A stretch of DNA of 64,000 nucleotides from Oscillospiraceae bacterium (GTDB lineage: Bacteria > Bacillota > Clostridia > Oscillospirales > Oscillospiraceae), in NCBI GenBank assembly GCA_017548065.1, contig JAFYNQ010000004.1, positions 40,553 to 104,552 on the forward strand, read 5' to 3'. This document shows positions 17,411 to 25,736 of this stretch, one piece after another. Position numbers and translations under genes: made by a program. Position 1 is the first letter of the stretch; the number at the start of each line of letters is the position of its first letter. The notes below the pieces were generated by a model. It had not been told where the DNA came from. It worked only from the letters and a program-made list of their open reading frames with translations, and did not search any database.

Positions 17411-18253
17411 ATGCTGATCGCTACCGTAAGCGCCCTCTCACTTTGTCTGTCGGCGCTGCTCTGTTTCTTTACCAACGCTTTTGATTCTCTCACCTGGCTT
17501 TGGGTGCTGCCCCTGGGCTTCCTGGGAAGCTTTCTGGTGTTAGCGGGCGTTTGGTTTCTCATGGTCTATTTTATGGCAAAGGCGGTAGACACAGAAAAAG
17601 AGATTGAAACAGACAGTCCTTTTTATCGTTGGGTCATCACCGTTACCGTACGGGCGCTGCTGACCATTCTGCGCATCCATGTTGACAGTGAGGGTCTCTC
17701 CAAGCTTCCCAAAGACGGACGTTTTCTTTTGGTGTGCAACCACCTCCACGATACAGACCCTTTGATTTTGCTGAACGCCTTCCCCAAAAGTCAGATCGCT
17801 TTTATTTCCAAGCGTGAAAACGATGCAAAGTTTATTGTAGGCCCCTTCCTGCGGCGGATCCTTTGCCAGCCCATCAACCGTGAAAACGACCGTGAAGCCC
17901 TGAAGACCATTCTCAAGTGCATTTCCCTTCTGAAGGAAGACACTGTCTCCATCGGTGTTTTCCCCGAAGGCTACTGTAGCCAAGATCACCTGCTGCACCC
18001 CTTCCGTGGCGGTGTTTTCAAGATCGCACAGAAGGCAAACGTTCCCATCGTGATCTGCACGCTGCAGGACACCTACCACATTTTCCGCAACATGAAGACC
18101 CTGACCCCCAGCAAGGTGAAGCTGCACCTGGTGGAGGTGATCCCTGCAGAAGACCTGGCAGGCCGCACCGCTGTGGACATTGCCCAGCAGGTACATGCCA
18201 TTATGGCAAAAGACCTGGGGCCCGAGCTGGTGCTGCAGGAAGCAGAACAATAA
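17411..18253 (+). CDS. 1-acyl-sn-glycerol-3-phosphate acyltransferase (PlsC-like)
   Basis: 280 residues. Two N-terminal hydrophobic segments (about 3-22 and 29-52) precede a PlsC acyltransferase domain. The HX4D motif is in NHLHDTDP (near residue 115) and the substrate motif in FPEGYCS (near 184), which varies from the usual FPEGTRS. The enzyme should acylate lysophosphatidate during phospholipid synthesis at the membrane. ATG 17411 is chosen because TTGGAGGC lies 8 bases upstream; the longer frame from 17351 would start upstream of the probable -10. Single-gene unit with its own promoter and terminator. Confidence 0.88.
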   Translation: MLIATVSALSLCLSALLCFFTNAFDSLTWLWVLPLGFLGSFLVLAGVWFLMVYFMAKAVDTEKEIETDSPFYRWVITVTVRALLTILRIHVDSEGLSKLPKDGRFLLVCNHLHDTDPLILLNAFPKSQIAFISKRENDAKFIVGPFLRRILCQPINRENDREALKTILKCISLLKEDTVSIGVFPEGYCSQDHLLHPFRGGVFKIAQKANVPIVICTLQDTYHIFRNMKTLTPSKVKLHLVEVIPAEDLAGRTAVDIAQQVHAIMAKDLGPELVLQEAEQ

Positions 18254-18258
18254 AGCAC

Positions 18259-18294
18259 AAAGCTGCGACCTCTCCGGGGTCGCAGCTTTTATTT
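18259..18294 (+). terminator. Terminator after the PlsC-like gene
   Basis: AAAGCTGCGACC / GGTCGCAGCTTT stem followed by a T-rich run. Confidence 0.8.
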
Positions 18295-18325
18295 TATCTT
18301 CCATAATTTTTTCTTATACCACCTA

Positions 18326-18354
18326 TTCACATTTGCTTATGAATGTGTTATAAT
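18326..18354 (+). promoter_or_regulatory. Promoter of the aminotransferase gene
   Basis: TTCACA (18326-18331), 17-base spacer, extended TGT-TATAAT (TATAAT 18349-18354). Confidence 0.6.
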
Positions 18355-18386
18355 GCCTTCTATATATTCAAGAAGGGGTGATCTTT

Positions 18387-19604
18387 GTGAGAACATTTCA
18401 AAAAGCAAACAAACTGGATAACGTGCTGTATGATGTCCGTGGCCCGGTGGTGGACGAAGCGGCGCGCATGGAAGAAATGGGCAAGCAGATTTTAAAGCTG
18501 AACATCGGCAATCCCGCTCCCTTCGGCTTTACCGCCCCGGAAGAGGTACTGCTGGATATCCGCCACAACATTCCCGACAGCCAGGGCTACTCCGATTCCC
18601 GTGGCATTTTTGCCGCCCGGAAGGCCATTATGCAATATGCCCAGCTGAAAAATATTCCTAACGTTACCATGAAGGATATTTACACCGGCAACGGCGCCAG
18701 TGAGCTGATCCAGCTGTCCCTGCATGCGCTGCTGAACACCGGCGACGAGGTGCTGATCCCCAGCCCCGACTATCCGCTGTGGACTGCCTGCACCAACCTG
18801 GCAGGCGGCACCGCCGTTCACTACATCTGCGACGAACAATCCGACTGGTATCCAGATCTTGCAGACATTGAGAGCAAGATCACACCCAAGACAAAGGCCA
18901 TCGTCATTATCAATCCCAACAACCCCACCGGTGCGCTCTATCCCAAGGAGCTGCTGGAGCGCATTGTGGACATTGCCCGTCGCCATCAGCTGATCATCTT
19001 CTCCGATGAAATTTATGACCGGCTGGTTATGGACGGACTTTCCCACGTGTCCATTGCCTCTCTTGCGCCGGATCTGTTTTGCGTGACCTTCAGCGGCTTG
19101 AGCAAGTCCCATATGGTCTGCGGCTTCCGTGTGGGCTGGATGATCCTCTCCGGCAACAAGGAGATCGCAAAGGACTATATTGACGGCATCAACATGCTGT
19201 CCAACATGCGCCTTTGCTCCAACGTTCCCGGACAATCCATTATCCAGACTGCCCTGGGCGGTTACCAAAGTGTCAACGAATACATTATCCCCGGCGGACG
19301 TGTCTATGAGCAGCGTGAATTTATCTGCAATGCCCTGAATCAGATCCCCGGCATCAGTGTTGTAAAGCCCAAGGCTGCCTTCTACGTGTTCCCCAAAATT
19401 GACATCAAGAAATTCAACATCCATGATGATCAGCAGTTCGCCCTGGACTTCCTTCGGGAGAAGCGGGTACTGATCGTACCCGGAAGCGGCTTCAACTGGG
19501 GTCCGCCGGACCATTTCCGTATTGTCTACCTCCCCCGCTGCGAGGTGCTGGGGCAGGCTATCGAAAAGCTGGGCGACTTCCTTTCCACCTACAAACAAAA
19601 ATAA
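18387..19604 (+). CDS. alaA: PLP-dependent aminotransferase, AlaA-like (glutamate-pyruvate)
   Basis: 405 residues, class I/II aminotransferase. Typical stretches are LNIGNPAPFGF, IYTGNGASELIQLSL, PNNPTGALYP, SDEIYDRLV and the lysine-bearing FSGLSKSHMVCGFRVGWM, where SLSK-type Lys binds PLP. Overall it looks most like E. coli AlaA, which makes alanine from pyruvate and glutamate. The start is placed at GTG 18387 because AGAAGGGG lies 8 bases upstream; GTG 18378 overlaps that site. Own promoter and terminator. Confidence 0.85.
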   Translation: MRTFQKANKLDNVLYDVRGPVVDEAARMEEMGKQILKLNIGNPAPFGFTAPEEVLLDIRHNIPDSQGYSDSRGIFAARKAIMQYAQLKNIPNVTMKDIYTGNGASELIQLSLHALLNTGDEVLIPSPDYPLWTACTNLAGGTAVHYICDEQSDWYPDLADIESKITPKTKAIVIINPNNPTGALYPKELLERIVDIARRHQLIIFSDEIYDRLVMDGLSHVSIASLAPDLFCVTFSGLSKSHMVCGFRVGWMILSGNKEIAKDYIDGINMLSNMRLCSNVPGQSIIQTALGGYQSVNEYIIPGGRVYEQREFICNALNQIPGISVVKPKAAFYVFPKIDIKKFNIHDDQQFALDFLREKRVLIVPGSGFNWGPPDHFRIVYLPRCEVLGQAIEKLGDFLSTYKQK

Positions 19605-19634
19605 AAACAAGGGTGCTACAGCACCCTTGTTTTT
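19603..19634. terminator. Bidirectional terminator
   Basis: AAAAACAAGGGTGC / GCACCCTTGTTTTT stem with a TACA loop between convergent genes. Confidence 0.88.
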
Positions 19635-19640
19635 CGTTCT

Positions 19641-20798
19641 TTAATAGCCGATGGTCTCGTTAAACAGCTGCAGTGTGTCGGCGAAGCGGTCTTCTGCCTC
19701 CGGGCAGCCGAAGACGCCAATGATCAGCGTTCTTCCCTCATAGGTGAAGGCAGACAGCAGGCAGCTGCCGGCAGAGGGTGTCTGTCCGGTCTTCAGTCCG
19801 ATGGCATGGGGACAGTAATAGGGACTTTGGGGATCAATAAGGGCATTGGTATTTTTCCATGTGACAGAACCGCTTTGCAGATTCACTCTGTCATTTGCCA
19901 TGCCCGTATATTCCAGAAGCACCGGGTCCTGCACAGACAGTGCGCCCAGCAGTGCCAGGTCATCAAAGGAAGAATAGTGGTCTGCCTGATGGATGCCGTC
20001 GGGATTTGCAAAATGGGTGTTCAGCATGCCCAACGCCTTTGCCTGGCGGTTCATTTCCGTCACAAAGGTATTTACCGCATCTGCCACGGAAAGATTTTCC
20101 CCACCCATGGCTCGTCCTGCCTCCACAGCCAGCACATATGCCGCATCGTTGCCGCTGGGCAGCATCATGGCTTCAATCAGCTGACTGACCGTCAGACTGT
20201 CGCCCCTTTGGAGCTCCGCCACGGAAGAACCGGGATACACCATATCCAGGGCATCTCCCACAGTGACCAGCATATCCTTCCGCAGGCACTGGCCTGCCAC
20301 ATAGGCTGTAAACAGCTTGGTGATGCTGGCAGGATATACCTTCTCCCCCGTCTCCCCGGAGGCATTCACAAAGCCCTTCTCCGGGTCATACACAAAATAC
20401 TGGGAGGCTGTCAGCTCTCTGTCCGCAGAGAAGGTCAGCCAACCGGCATGGGATGTCGGTGCAGTATCCGCAGTCTGCTCCGTTGTCTCCGGGGGCAGCG
20501 CCTCTGCCTCCGGGGCTTTTGCCGGCTGATTTACCACCATACTCAAAATCAGCAGCACTGCGGCAAGTCCGTACAGCAGCCAGGTAATGGGCTGCATACC
20601 CTTCGGCTCTCTGCGCCCCTTCTCACGCTGGCGCTTGCAGTAATCAAAATAGCTCTTCGTCTGTAGCAGTGCCAACAGCAGCAGCAAAATTGCCGGGATC
20701 AAAAGCAGTACAGACCACACGCTGCCGCCCTTTGCGCCACAACCAGCCAAAGACAGCGCCAGCATTGCCGCACCGCTGAGAACAGTATATCGTTTCAT
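19641..20798 (-). CDS. D-alanyl-D-alanine carboxypeptidase (DacF/PBP5-like)
   Basis: 385 residues, serine-type DD-carboxypeptidase trimming peptidoglycan stem peptides. The three active-site motifs are in order: SITK (SxxK) in PASITKLFTAYV, SGN in PSGNDAAYVLA, and KTG in GLKTGQTPSAG. The N-terminus is unusual: a lipobox-like LAGC at residues 16-19 is followed by two further hydrophobic segments (about 27-46 and 67-84), so it may not be a simple lipoprotein. ATG 20798 is chosen over an earlier start at 20828 because AGAGGTGG sits 4-5 bases before it. Confidence 0.9.
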   Translation of the reverse strand: MKRYTVLSGAAMLALSLAGCGAKGGSVWSVLLLIPAILLLLLALLQTKSYFDYCKRQREKGRREPKGMQPITWLLYGLAAVLLILSMVVNQPAKAPEAEALPPETTEQTADTAPTSHAGWLTFSADRELTASQYFVYDPEKGFVNASGETGEKVYPASITKLFTAYVAGQCLRKDMLVTVGDALDMVYPGSSVAELQRGDSLTVSQLIEAMMLPSGNDAAYVLAVEAGRAMGGENLSVADAVNTFVTEMNRQAKALGMLNTHFANPDGIHQADHYSSFDDLALLGALSVQDPVLLEYTGMANDRVNLQSGSVTWKNTNALIDPQSPYYCPHAIGLKTGQTPSAGSCLLSAFTYEGRTLIIGVFGCPEAEDRFADTLQLFNETIGY

Positions 20799-20868
20799 GA
20801 AACCACCTCTTTGCCTAGAGTATACCATTATTTCTTTCCCCAGGCAACTTTTATTTCTTTTTTGGCAG

Positions 20869-20899
20869 CAAAAACGGGACGGCGCTTATGTCCGTCCCG
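20869..20899 (-). terminator. Terminator of the panT-like/coaX operon
   Basis: On the minus strand CGGGACGG / CCGTCCCG stem followed by TTTTTG. Confidence 0.8.
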
Positions 20900-20909
20900 C
20901 TTGCAAGCT

Positions 20910-21680
20910 TTATGCCCGTTTATTCTTTTTATAGAGAATGTTCAGACCCTTCAGCAGAAGATCCTTTTCCAGGATCACCTTACGCTTACACAGCGGCGCA
21001 ACAAACTGCGCCATGCCGCCGGTAGCGATCAGGGTAGCGCCGTGACCCAATTCCTCTTCCATTCGCTCCACAAGGCCGTCGATCATGGCGGCTGTGCCGT
21101 ACATCACACCGCTTCGCATGCAGTCTGCGGTGTTCTTGCCGATCACCTTTTTCGGGGTGTCCAGGCTGATGCCCGTAAGCTGGGCCGCACGGTTGATCAG
21201 CGCATCCAGTGCGGTTTTTACACCGGGGATGATCACACCGCCCATATAAATATTATCCGGCTCAATGACCTCAATGGTGGTTGCGGTACCAAGATCCATC
21301 AAAAACAGCGGTGCTTTGTACTCTGCCAATGCCGCCACCGCAATGACGATGCGGTCACTGCCCACCTGGGCAGGGTTATCCATCTGGATGTTCAGGCCGG
21401 TCTTCAGTCCCGGGCCTACCACCATAGGCTGTTTGCCGATGATCTTCAACACACCGGTCTTCACAGAGTTAAACACCGGCGGCACAACGGAAGAAATAAT
21501 GCAGTCCTGAATGTCATCCTTGCAGACACCGAAGGCCTCCAGCATATTCTTGATCTCCACACCGTACTGGTCGGAGGTTCGGGTGCGGTCGGTGGCAATA
21601 CGTGCTTTGAACAGGATCTCATCGTCACGGATGCAGCCCATCACGATATTGGTATTGCCGATGTCAATGGCAAGCAGCAT
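20910..21680 (-). CDS. coaX: Type III pantothenate kinase
   Basis: 256 residues of the ASKHA-fold type III kinase, which phosphorylates pantothenate in the first step of CoA synthesis. Hallmarks are MLLAIDIGNTNIVMG at the start, GPGLKTGLNIQ, DLGTATTIEVI and GGVIIPGVKTALDAL. Length is normal. It starts 1 base after the stop of the membrane protein upstream, so the two are co-transcribed, and coaBC is divergent from them. Confidence 0.95.
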   Translation of the reverse strand: MLLAIDIGNTNIVMGCIRDDEILFKARIATDRTRTSDQYGVEIKNMLEAFGVCKDDIQDCIISSVVPPVFNSVKTGVLKIIGKQPMVVGPGLKTGLNIQMDNPAQVGSDRIVIAVAALAEYKAPLFLMDLGTATTIEVIEPDNIYMGGVIIPGVKTALDALINRAAQLTGISLDTPKKVIGKNTADCMRSGVMYGTAAMIDGLVERMEEELGHGATLIATGGMAQFVAPLCKRKVILEKDLLLKGLNILYKKNKRA

Positions 21681-21681
21681 A

Positions 21682-22290
21682 TTATTCTCCTCCGATCAGC
21701 TTCAGCTTCTTCAGTGCTGTACAAACTGCGCCCACCACAACTGTAGCAGCCAGCATTTCCACCAGGGCATTGATGCCCACGAAGGTGGCAATAAACACCA
21801 GGACATTCCGTCCGGCGATCAGCTCCTGCAAATATTCCGTGTTGCCGAACAGCAGCACCAGAGCTGCCATAAACAAGACCGTGTTCAGCAGCGCTGCGCA
21901 GAAGCCTGCCAGGTAAGCAGAGATGCGCAGGGGACGCTTCTCCAGCAGCCTGTATATCACGCCGGTCAAAAAGCCTGCCAGCACACGGGTAACCAGGCGC
22001 TGCACAATGGTCAGCACCGGGCTGATCTCAAACAAAATGACACCCATGGCACTGGTTCCGCCAATGCCCACGCACTGCAAGCAGCTGGTGATGCCAAACA
22101 CTGCGCCAAGGAAAGCGCCGCCTCCCGGTCCCAACGCAACTGCGCCGATGGCTACGGGGATCATGTTCAGGGAAATGGCCAGCGGGCCGATGTTCAGATA
22201 TCCCAAAGGCGTATAGGACATGACCAGCAAAATACCGCTGAGCATAGCCAGCAGCACCAATTGTCTTGTGCCCATTTTTTTCGTTTTCAT
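21682..22290 (-). CDS. ECF transporter S component, probably for pantothenate
   Basis: 202 residues, almost entirely hydrophobic with about six membrane segments. It looks like the substrate-binding S subunit of an energy-coupling-factor vitamin transporter (MKTKKMGTRQLVLLAMLSG start, LNMIPVAIGAVALGPGGGAFLGA). Pantothenate (PanT type) is inferred from its one-base spacing to coaX and from coaBC being divergent. The shared ATPase and T subunits are not in this window. Shine-Dalgarno CAGGAGGTAA precedes ATG. Confidence 0.8.
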   Translation of the reverse strand: MKTKKMGTRQLVLLAMLSGILLVMSYTPLGYLNIGPLAISLNMIPVAIGAVALGPGGGAFLGAVFGITSCLQCVGIGGTSAMGVILFEISPVLTIVQRLVTRVLAGFLTGVIYRLLEKRPLRISAYLAGFCAALLNTVLFMAALVLLFGNTEYLQELIAGRNVLVFIATFVGINALVEMLAATVVVGAVCTALKKLKLIGGE

Positions 22291-22313
22291 ATTCAGTTAC
22301 CTCCTGCTGCCGT

Positions 22314-22355
22314 TTCGCCTCGGCGAATACAGCGCAATCTTGCCCCTTGGGGCAA
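22314..22355 (-). promoter_or_regulatory. Two short hairpins in the panT-like leader
   Basis: TTCGCC-TC-GGCGAA (22314-22327) and TTGCCCC-TT-GGGGCAA (22340-22355) lie one after the other between the promoter and the Shine-Dalgarno. Both have a two-base centre. They could be dyad operators or RNA hairpins. Confidence 0.4.
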
Positions 22356-22359
22356 TTTC

Positions 22360-22388
22360 ATTATACATAAAGCCAAATGTGATTTCAA
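22360..22388 (-). promoter_or_regulatory. Promoter of the panT-like/coaX operon
   Basis: Minus strand TTGAAA (22388 to 22383), 17-base spacer, TATAAT (22365 to 22360). Confidence 0.75.
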
Positions 22389-22401
22389 GAGATTTTTTAA
22401 C

Positions 22402-22430
22402 TTTACATGGCGCACTTTTCCGTCTATAAT
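22402..22430 (+). promoter_or_regulatory. Promoter of coaBC
   Basis: TTTACA (22402-22407), 17-base spacer, TATAAT (22425-22430). It overlaps back to back with the divergent promoter. Confidence 0.7.
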
Positions 22431-22462
22431 AAAGAAAAGCAACCTTTTAAGGAGGACTCTCT

Positions 22463-23650
22463 ATGCTGAAGGGAAAAACTGTACTGCTGGGCGTTACCGG
22501 CGGCATTGCTGCCTATAAGGCCGCTGCCCTGGCCTCTGCCCTTGTAAAGCTGCATGCCTGCGTGGAAGTGGTCATGACCAAAAACGCCACAGAGTTCATT
22601 GCGCCGCTGACCTTTGAACAGCTCACCGGCAACCGCACCATGATCGATACCTTTGACCGGAACTTTGTCCATCAGGTGGAGCACATCTCCCTGGCGCAGA
22701 GAACCGACCTGGTGATCATTGCCCCTGCCACTGCCAATGTGTGCGCAAAGCTTGCCCACGGACTGGCAGATGACATGCTGACCACCACTGTTCTTGCCTG
22801 CAAATGCCCCAAGCTGATCGCTCCGGCAATGAACACCAATATGTACGAGAATCCCGTGACCCAGGACAATCTGCAGCTGCTGCGGAAATACGGCTGGAAC
22901 GTGATCACACCTGCCTCCGGGCGTCTTGCCTGCGGCGCTGTGGGTGCCGGCAAGCTGCCGGAGCCGGAGGACCTGGTGCAGTATATCCTCCGTGAGATCG
23001 CCCTGCCCCATGACCTGGAGGGCAAGACAGTGCTGGTCACCGCCGGCGCCACCCAAGAGTCACTGGATCCCGTGCGCTACCTGACAAACCACTCCACCGG
23101 CAAAATGGGCTGCGCCATTGCGGAAGCTGCCATGCTTCGCGGTGCAAAGGTCATTTTGGTCTGCGGCGCTGTCAGCGCCAAGCTGCCGCCCTTTGTGACA
23201 GTGGTGAACACCGTTTCTGCCCAGGATATGTTTGAGGCAGTGGCACAGTATGCCAAGGATGCCGATTTCATTTTCAAGGCTGCCGCTGTGGCTGACTACA
23301 CCCCCACAGATTACTGCGACGACAAGATGAAAAAGCGTGACGGCGAGCTGTCCATCCCCTTGAAGCGCACCACAGACATCCTGGCATGGCTGGGCGAAAA
23401 CCGTCGGGACGGCCAGGTGATCTGCGGCTTCTCCATGGAGACAAAGGACATGGTGGAAAACAGCCGTGCCAAGCTGGCAAAGAAAAAAGTGGACATGATC
23501 TGCGCCAACAACCTGAAGCAGGACGGCGCAGGCTTCGGCGTGGACACCAACATTGTCACCCTGATCACCAAGGACAGCCTGCAGGAGCTGCCTCTGCAAT
23601 CCAAGCAAAGCGTAGCCCATGCGATCCTGGACAAGGCTATGACACTGTAA
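22463..23650 (+). CDS. coaBC: Bifunctional phosphopantothenoylcysteine decarboxylase/phosphopantothenate-cysteine ligase
   Basis: 395 residues. The N-terminal flavoprotein half (CoaC) has GVTGGIAAYKAA, the catalytic-His region around VHQVEHISLAQRTD, PAMNTNMYENP and the ASGRLACGAVGAGKLPEP substrate flap with its Cys. The C-terminal half (CoaB) begins near residue 185 with VLVTAGATQESLDPVRYLTNHSTGKMG and contains KMKKRDGEL and the AKKKVDMICANN segment. It carries out the second and third steps of CoA synthesis. TTTAAGGAGG precedes ATG. Confidence 0.96.
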   Translation: MLKGKTVLLGVTGGIAAYKAAALASALVKLHACVEVVMTKNATEFIAPLTFEQLTGNRTMIDTFDRNFVHQVEHISLAQRTDLVIIAPATANVCAKLAHGLADDMLTTTVLACKCPKLIAPAMNTNMYENPVTQDNLQLLRKYGWNVITPASGRLACGAVGAGKLPEPEDLVQYILREIALPHDLEGKTVLVTAGATQESLDPVRYLTNHSTGKMGCAIAEAAMLRGAKVILVCGAVSAKLPPFVTVVNTVSAQDMFEAVAQYAKDADFIFKAAAVADYTPTDYCDDKMKKRDGELSIPLKRTTDILAWLGENRRDGQVICGFSMETKDMVENSRAKLAKKKVDMICANNLKQDGAGFGVDTNIVTLITKDSLQELPLQSKQSVAHAILDKAMTL

Positions 23651-23663
23651 AGGCAATATACAA

Positions 23664-23704
23664 ACCCCCCGATCCTCGCAATTGCGACGGTCGGGGGTCC
23701 TTTT
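23664..23704. terminator. Terminator between coaBC and the AraC gene
   Basis: ACCCCCCGA / TCGGGGGT outer stem with an inner CGCAATTGCG stem, followed by CCTTTT. Confidence 0.8.
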
Positions 23705-24461
23705 ACAGCTTTTCTGTGGTTTTTGTTAATGTGCGGAACTCTGTGGGGGATGTATTCTGATGGGCTTTGAAAAAGTTACTGAAATAATATTCATTGGCAA
23801 AGCCGCAGCTTCTTGCGATCTCCTTTATGGAAATGTCGCTGTCGGACAGCAGCTGCTTTGCCTTTTTCAGCCGCATTTCGGAAATATAGGTTTGCACCGT
23901 CATGCCCATGGCCGCCTTGAAGCGACGGGAGAACTGGACATAGGACAGAAAGGCCGCTTCCGCCAGCGCAGGAAGGTGCAGCTTCTTGTGAAGATTTTCG
24001 TCAATCTTCGCCACAGCTGCGGAGATCACCGGGTCCCGTTGCGCCAGGGGCGGCAACTGCCGTGGATTTTCCAGGCGGTATTGGTTGATGATATCGTTAA
24101 ACAGTGCCTGCCGGAACTCTGTACCGTCAGCATCCGAAGCATCCACAGACTGCAGCAGTCTGACCGTAGAGGCTATGCGCTGGGTGTCCTGAAAGGTCAG
24201 CTTGCCGGAGGGCAGTATATTGCTGCCGCCGGGATAGCGGAATAAGTACAGCGCCACCGGCTCCAGCACCTTACGGTGGTATGTCTTTCCCTCCCGGAAG
24301 CAGACTGCTTCCATGGGTTTTACCACCTGCATACCGCTGCCGTCATCCACCTGAAAGCTGCCGCTGACCACCAGCGCCAGAATATCATTTTTGCCGGAAT
24401 AGGTTTCGTGATCAAATTTTTCACGGAGAACATATTTGCAAACCAGCAACGTCTGCCCCAT
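23703..24461 (-). CDS. AraC-family transcriptional regulator
   Basis: 252 residues. An N-terminal cupin-like sensor (about 1-140, with AVCFREGKTYHR) is followed by two helix-turn-helix units near residues 160-250. The signature IKEIARSCGFANEYYFSNFFKA in the second unit is typical. It is not next to an obvious target gene: coaBC converges on it and the minus-strand rubrerythrin ends 69 bases before its start. The ligand, perhaps a sugar as in cupin-type AraC proteins, cannot be told. Confidence 0.9.
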   Translation of the reverse strand: MGQTLLVCKYVLREKFDHETYSGKNDILALVVSGSFQVDDGSGMQVVKPMEAVCFREGKTYHRKVLEPVALYLFRYPGGSNILPSGKLTFQDTQRIASTVRLLQSVDASDADGTEFRQALFNDIINQYRLENPRQLPPLAQRDPVISAAVAKIDENLHKKLHLPALAEAAFLSYVQFSRRFKAAMGMTVQTYISEMRLKKAKQLLSDSDISIKEIARSCGFANEYYFSNFFKAHQNTSPTEFRTLTKTTEKL

Positions 24462-24530
24462 ACCGCATCACCTCACAAATCCGCAACAGAAGCAGTGCCG
24501 CCTCTGCAGGCGGCACCGTTTTTGTCAATA

Positions 24531-25070
24531 TCAATAATTTTCTGCGTTGACCTCAAAGTAGCTCTGGGGATGTGCGCAGGTGGGGCACAGCTGAGGAGCC
24601 TTGGTGCCAATGACCAGATGACCGCAGTTACGGCACTCCCAAACCTTGACCTCACTCTTTTCAAAGACCTGAGCGGTCTCTACGTTCTTCAGCAGAGCAC
24701 GGTAACGCTCCTCATGGTGCTTCTCAATAGCAGCCACAAGACGGAACTTGGCAGCCAGCTCGGGGAAGCCTTCCTTCTGAGCCGTCTCAGCAAAGCCTGC
24801 ATACATGTCAGTCCACTCATAGTTCTCACCCTGGGCAGCAGACAGCAGGTTCTCAGCGGTAGAGCCAATGCCATCGAGTTCCTTGAACCACAGCTTTGCA
24901 TGCTCCTTCTCGTTATCAGCAGTCTTCTGGAACAGAGCTGCGATCTGCTCAAAGCCTTCCTTCTTTGCCTTGGATGCAAAATAGGTGTACTTGTTTCTTG
25001 CCTCAGACTCACCTGCAAAAGCAGCCATCAGGTTCTTCTCAGTCTGGGTACCAGCATATTTGTTTGCCAT
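24531..25070 (-). CDS. rbr: Rubrerythrin
   Basis: 179 residues: a four-helix ferritin-like diiron domain (about 1-140) with the Glu/His ligand motifs [17 protein letters not shown] and [10 protein letters not shown], then a C-terminal rubredoxin domain with two Cys pairs (CRNC and CPTC). It reduces hydrogen peroxide in the cytosol of anaerobes. AGGAGGATG lies before ATG 25070, and a strong extended -10 promoter sits upstream. Domain order is the classical one, unlike the second rubrerythrin at 53137. A hairpin at 24494-24515 after the gene lacks a good T tract on this strand. Confidence 0.96.
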   Translation of the reverse strand: MANKYAGTQTEKNLMAAFAGESEARNKYTYFASKAKKEGFEQIAALFQKTADNEKEHAKLWFKELDGIGSTAENLLSAAQGENYEWTDMYAGFAETAQKEGFPELAAKFRLVAAIEKHHEERYRALLKNVETAQVFEKSEVKVWECRNCGHLVIGTKAPQLCPTCAHPQSYFEVNAENY

Positions 25071-25106
25071 AAAAACATCCTCCTAATGTTAATTTGGGAT
25101 AGGAAC

Positions 25107-25135
25107 ACTATAACATGATACAGAATATTTTTCAA
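25107..25135 (-). promoter_or_regulatory. Promoter of rubrerythrin
   Basis: Minus strand TTGAAA (25135 to 25130), 17-base spacer, extended TGT-TATAGT (25112 to 25107). Confidence 0.7.
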
Positions 25136-25609
25136 CTATCTGTTTAAAAAATATACGCCAAAATTCAGATAGCCTGCAAAGGTGACCCACAAAATATAAG
25201 GGATCAGCAGGTCACCTGCAATCTCATCCGTCAGGGCAAACGCCTTTATACTGCGGTAGATCACCGCCCACATGGCAATGAGAATAAAAAATGCCACCAA
25301 GAACCAACGGAGTCCGAAAAATACCGGTGACCACAAAAAATTCAGCGCCAACTGAATGCCGTAGAGCACAAGCGCCGTGTTTTTCTCCTGCCGGGAGGCG
25401 CCTCCCGTGACCACACGGTAGCTGGCATAGCCCATCAACAGATACAATATGGACCACACTATGGGAAACACCCAGCCCGGAGGCGAAAGAGGCGGCTGCC
25501 GCAACGCACCGTAGCTGTCCATACCGCCGCTGACAAGGGCTGACAAGCCGCCCACCGCCAGGGGAATTGCCAGGCACAGCAATAATTTTTTCCAATCCGT
25601 TTTCTTCAT
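25136..25609 (-). CDS. TspO/MBR-family membrane protein
   Basis: 157 residues, five membrane segments. Family marks are the Pro/Trp-rich QPPLSPPGWVFPIVWSILYLLMG near residue 44 and the aromatic WSPVFFG and FAGYLN stretches. TspO proteins bind porphyrins and related ligands in the membrane and are linked to stress responses. ATG 25609 is chosen because GGGAG lies 7 bases upstream. Its C-terminal codons reach the -35 of the rubrerythrin promoter, so it is upstream of rubrerythrin on the same strand. Confidence 0.9.
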   Translation of the reverse strand: MKKTDWKKLLLCLAIPLAVGGLSALVSGGMDSYGALRQPPLSPPGWVFPIVWSILYLLMGYASYRVVTGGASRQEKNTALVLYGIQLALNFLWSPVFFGLRWFLVAFFILIAMWAVIYRSIKAFALTDEIAGDLLIPYILWVTFAGYLNFGVYFLNR

Positions 25610-25685
25610 AAAAGCACTCCCTTCAAAAACCACAGTTCCCTCAACAGTTTACGAAGCTGACGGCATTTTTATCCGCAGAATTTTA

Positions 25686-25713
25686 TTGCAAAAAATCCCA
25701 ATTGGGGTATAAT
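25686..25713 (+). promoter_or_regulatory. Promoter of the small Cys-rich gene
   Basis: TTGCAA (25686-25691), 16-base spacer, TATAAT (25708-25713). Confidence 0.6.
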
Positions 25714-25736
25714 AAACCGGAAAGGAGGTGCAGTTC

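Noticed and set aside
24494-24515. Hairpin GTGCCGCC/GGCGGCAC as terminator of rubrerythrin
   Set aside because: The T run is on the wrong side for the minus-strand gene, so I did not list it as a terminator of that gene.
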